From positions 17,474 through 25,253 of the forward strand of contig JASLOY010000002.1 in NCBI GenBank assembly GCA_030745255.1: a stretch of DNA of 7,780 nucleotides. The letters run 5' to 3'. The notes below the pieces were generated by a model. That model ran no database searches. It was not told where the DNA came from and saw only the letters and a program-made list of their open reading frames with translations. Both the position numbers and the translations under genes were made by a program. Origin of the DNA: Vicinamibacterales bacterium (GTDB lineage: Bacteria; Acidobacteriota; Vicinamibacteria; Vicinamibacterales; UBA8438). Numbering within the stretch: position 1 is the first letter of the stretch; each line of letters starts with the position of its first letter. Positions 5,533 through 7,780 of this stretch are shown piece after piece.

Positions 5533-6639
5533 ATGAACACACTGATTCGACCGGCAGCATTCTTGGTCCTGGCTTTGGCAACCATGTCGGTGTCGGCGCA
5601 GGCGCAGACCGATGACGCACTGCGCATCTACCTGATTGATGTCGAAGGCGGCAACGCGACACTCTTCGTCTCGCCAGAGGGTGAGTCGCTGCTGATCGAT
5701 ACCGGCAATGGTGGCGCGAACGCCGACCGGGACGTCGGCCGCATCATGGCAGCGGTCGAGGACGCCGGGCTGACGCAGATCGATCATCTGATTACGACTC
5801 ACTACCACGGGGACCACTACGGCGGGATGAGCGAGCTGGCCACGCGGATCCCGATCAGGCACTACATCGACCACGGGCCAAGTGTCGAGGACAGCGCGCG
5901 CACTCTCGAGTTTCTCGATGGCGCGTACCGAGATCTATACACCGCAGCCCGGCACACGGTGGCGCAACCCGGTGACACACTGCCGCTGGCCGGTGTGGAC
6001 GTAACGGTCATGGCCTCCGGCGGTCAGGTAGTCCAGACGCCGCTATCAGGCGGCGGTGGGTCGAACCCGTACTGCGCCGACTTCGAACCGCAGGCCGAGG
6101 ACCGTGGCGAAAACGCACAGTCGGTGGGTATCCATTTCAGCTTCGGCCAGTTCCGCGGGACGCATCTGGGCGACTTGACTGTCAACAAGGAGTTCGAGCT
6201 GGTCTGCCCCACCAACCCGATCGGTACGGTGGACCTGCACATCGTCTCGCACCACGGACTGCAGACGTCGAACTCCGCCGCGCTCATCCATGCCATCGCT
6301 CCACGCGTGGCGCTGTTGAACAACGGCACCCGCAAGGGCGGCTCACCCGGTCCGATGACCACCCTGCACACGTCACCCGGTTTGGAAGATCTGTGGCAAC
6401 TGCACTTTTCGGTGCTGAGCGGGCAGGAGTACACCGTACCCGGGGTCTTCATCGCCAACATGGTCGACGACCAGCCGGCGACGATGCCGCTGGCTCCGAT
6501 GCCGCAGCCGCGTCGGGGTTCCAACTCCGGTCCACCGCCCGTGCACAGCGGCCCCGCGCACTGGATCGAAGTCGAGGCGCAGCGGGACGGCAGCTTCACC
6601 GTCACCAACAGCCGGAACGGATTCAGCAAGACGTACTAG
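5533..6639 (+). CDS. Secreted ComEC/Rec2-like metallo-beta-lactamase-fold hydrolase
   Basis: This exported protein of 368 residues has the metallo-beta-lactamase fold. A signal peptide covers 1-24 (cleavage after SAQA). The mature part opens with LRIYLIDVEGGNATLFVSPEGESLLIDTG, the opening strands of stand-alone ComEC-like domains. Metal-site motifs are D56 (LIDTG), H90-Y-H92-G-D94-H95 (THYHGDH), D214 (HLGDLT) and the SHHG loop at 239-242, so a di-metal hydrolase site looks intact. Residues 311-342 form a proline-rich stretch absent, as I recall, from close acidobacterial relatives. The C-terminal tail (AQRDGSFTVTNSRNGFSK) matches that group. The start is backed by GGAGGG at 5523-5528, 4 nt from the ATG. 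Despite the fold it is not a drug-resistance beta-lactamase, since ComEC-type domains act on phosphoester or nucleic-acid-like substrates, and no DNA channel domain is present. Its substrate is unknown. The gene is monocistronic, divergent from the quinoprotein and convergent with the permease, 17 bp away. Confidence 0.88.
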   Translation: MNTLIRPAAFLVLALATMSVSAQAQTDDALRIYLIDVEGGNATLFVSPEGESLLIDTGNGGANADRDVGRIMAAVEDAGLTQIDHLITTHYHGDHYGGMSELATRIPIRHYIDHGPSVEDSARTLEFLDGAYRDLYTAARHTVAQPGDTLPLAGVDVTVMASGGQVVQTPLSGGGGSNPYCADFEPQAEDRGENAQSVGIHFSFGQFRGTHLGDLTVNKEFELVCPTNPIGTVDLHIVSHHGLQTSNSAALIHAIAPRVALLNNGTRKGGSPGPMTTLHTSPGLEDLWQLHFSVLSGQEYTVPGVFIANMVDDQPATMPLAPMPQPRRGSNSGPPPVHSGPAHWIEVEAQRDGSFTVTNSRNGFSKTY

Positions 6640-6656
6640 AGCGAACCCGCAAGGCG

Positions 6657-7780
6657 CTACTCGGCGCGAAGCGCGGTCACCGGGTTGAGCCGCGCAGCGC
6701 GGCGGGCCGGCAGATAGGCGGCGACCAGCGCCGTCAGACCGAGGACGACCGGCACCGCCGCAAACGTCGTCATGTCGAAGGTCTCGACGCCGAACAGCAG
6801 GTCGCTGAGCAGCCGCGCCAAGGCGAACGACACGACGAGTCCGATGAGGGTCCCGACCACCACGAGCTTCAGACCGCTCGCCGCCAGGAGGCGGACGACG
6901 CGGTCGGCGTCGGCGCCGAGGGCCATTCGGATACCGACCTCCCGGGTTCGTTGCGCCACCGCGTAGCTCACCACCCCGTAAAGGCCGATACCCGACAGCA
7001 GCAGCGCCAGGGCGGCGAAGACTGACAGGAGAAAGGCCGACATGCGCGCCGGCAGCAGCATGATGCCCAGATGCTCCCCCATAGTCTTCGTCTCCCAGAC
7101 CCACAGGTCGGGGTCGAGCTCCCGCCCGATGGTCATCAGCGCCTGGGCAGTCCGCTCCGGGTCTGCGGCGGTGTTGGCCACGACCGTGAGAAACGGCGCG
7201 TATGCCTGCGTGTAGGGCAGGTAGACGATCAGCTCCGGATCCCCGCCAAGGGAGCGGACCCTCGCGTCGTTAGCCACACCGACAACCAGCAGATCGCGCG
7301 CGTCCTCGCCGAGTCGGCGCAGCATCCGACCCACGGCGTCGCCATCGGCAAAGAATCGGCGCGCCGTGGCCTCGCTGACGATGGCGACACGTTGCGTGTC
7401 GGGCAGATCGGCGTCGTTGAAGTTGCGCCCCCGGAGGATGCGCATACCGGCCGCATCGAAGAAGCCGGGATCGACCTGGGCACGATTGGCGCTGAAATAC
7501 TCGGTGTCCGGCGGCGGCTCGACCCCGTCGACGTTGAACCCGATCGACTGGTTACTGATGGTCGTCAGGTGCAGGCGGTCGATGAGCCCAACCGACCTGA
7601 CACCGGGTAGTTGGCGGTAGCGCTCGAGCAGGCGGTCGGTATAGCGACGCCCCTCGTCGTCCGTGAATCGGGTGGTCGGCACCATGAACGTCATGAGCGC
7701 GGTCGGCTCGCGGCCGAAACCGAGGTCGACCGCCTGCACCTCCTGGAAACTGCGGAGAAAGAGACCGGCGCCGACCAGCA
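6657..7780 (-). CDS. ADOP/MacB-like FtsX-domain permease (5' end beyond window)
   Basis: This is the C-terminal part of a large permease of the MacB/FtsX type, best matched by the acidobacterial duplicated orphan permeases (ADOP), which are about 800 residues and lack an adjacent ATPase gene. The frame is open across the right edge: residues before the GTG at 7739 read LVGAGLFLRSFQEVQAVDLGF, the usual end of the preceding helix and start of the second extracytoplasmic domain, so that GTG is not the start. About 373 residues are visible: a MacB periplasmic-core-type domain (RTQ-like region with GFFDAAGMRILRGR, VAIVSEATARRFF, VVGVANDARV), then an FtsX domain with three membrane helices (LSVFAALALLLSGIGLYGVV; LVVVGTLIGLVVSFALA; FAAVPVVLGLTALVAAYL). 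TREVGIRMALGA is the cytoplasmic loop that contacts an ATPase in MacB, and PARRAARLNPVTALRAE ends the protein. No ATPase is in the window. The transported substrate is unknown. Confidence 0.9.
   Translation of the reverse strand, partial: LVGAGLFLRSFQEVQAVDLGFGREPTALMTFMVPTTRFTDDEGRRYTDRLLERYRQLPGVRSVGLIDRLHLTTISNQSIGFNVDGVEPPPDTEYFSANRAQVDPGFFDAAGMRILRGRNFNDADLPDTQRVAIVSEATARRFFADGDAVGRMLRRLGEDARDLLVVGVANDARVRSLGGDPELIVYLPYTQAYAPFLTVVANTAADPERTAQALMTIGRELDPDLWVWETKTMGEHLGIMLLPARMSAFLLSVFAALALLLSGIGLYGVVSYAVAQRTREVGIRMALGADADRVVRLLAASGLKLVVVGTLIGLVVSFALARLLSDLLFGVETFDMTTFAAVPVVLGLTALVAAYLPARRAARLNPVTALRAE

Noticed and set aside
5533..6639. Antibiotic-resistance metallo-beta-lactamase
   Set aside because: The HxHxDH motif is fold-wide. 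The DVEGG opening, GDLT and SHHG motifs point to the ComEC-like branch, not to class B beta-lactamases.
6657..7739. Complete 360-residue permease starting at the GTG at 7739
   Set aside because: The frame stays open to the window edge and encodes the conserved LVGAGLFLRSF helix end before this GTG, so the gene is 5'-truncated by the window.
1..7780. Search for a new defence, mobile or biosynthetic system
   Set aside because: I saw no transposase, integrase, nuclease, toxin, CRISPR-like repeat or RiPP/NRPS element. Every substantial gene belongs to a known metabolic or transport family.

Overview
The window is G+C-rich (about two thirds by eye) and densely coding. It most likely comes from an acidobacterium or a close relative, for example an uncultured Vicinamibacteria-type genome. 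This is inferred from the mix of families: an ADOP/MacB-type orphan permease, a secreted ComEC-like metallo-beta-lactamase-fold protein with an acidobacterial-looking C-terminus, periplasmic PQQ quinoproteins, and a cytochrome c with a TIGR02603-like haem domain. No mobile element, tRNA, rRNA or CRISPR array is visible. Two genes run off the edges of the window.

Layout, left to right: (1) complement(<1..1277), a periplasmic PQQ-dependent alcohol dehydrogenase of the methanol/ethanol family, C-terminus missing. (2) complement(1297..2121), a secreted di-haem cytochrome c, 19 bp upstream of gene 1 and almost certainly in the same operon. (3) 2245..3408 (+), an alpha-methylacyl-CoA racemase, divergent from the cytochrome across a 123-bp gap. 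(4) complement(3460..5340), a second, glucose/quinate-dehydrogenase-type PQQ quinoprotein, exported and possibly lipid-anchored; it converges on the racemase across 51 bp that hold a strong G+C hairpin. (5) 5533..6639 (+), a secreted metallo-hydrolase, divergent from gene 4 across a 192-bp promoter region with a perfect TATAAT box. (6) complement(6657..>7780), the C-terminal part of an ADOP-family permease, N-terminus missing.

Genes 1 and 2 form a plausible respiratory module: the quinoprotein oxidises an alcohol in the periplasm and passes electrons to the di-haem cytochrome, which would feed a terminal oxidase. Gene 4 is a second periplasmic oxidation route with a probably different substrate (sugar, polyol or cyclic alcohol). 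The racemase is cytoplasmic and would handle 2-methyl-branched acyl-CoAs. A link from branched alcohol oxidation to branched acyl-CoA catabolism is possible but rests only on proximity. Genes 5 and 6 look unrelated to the oxidative genes.

I found no convincing new multi-gene system. The points most worth a second look are the lanthanide-type Asp-x-Asp active site in gene 1 together with loss of its usual vicinal cysteines, the altered C-terminal motif of gene 4, the proline-rich insertion in gene 5, and a helically phased direct repeat in the promoter region between genes 4 and 5.
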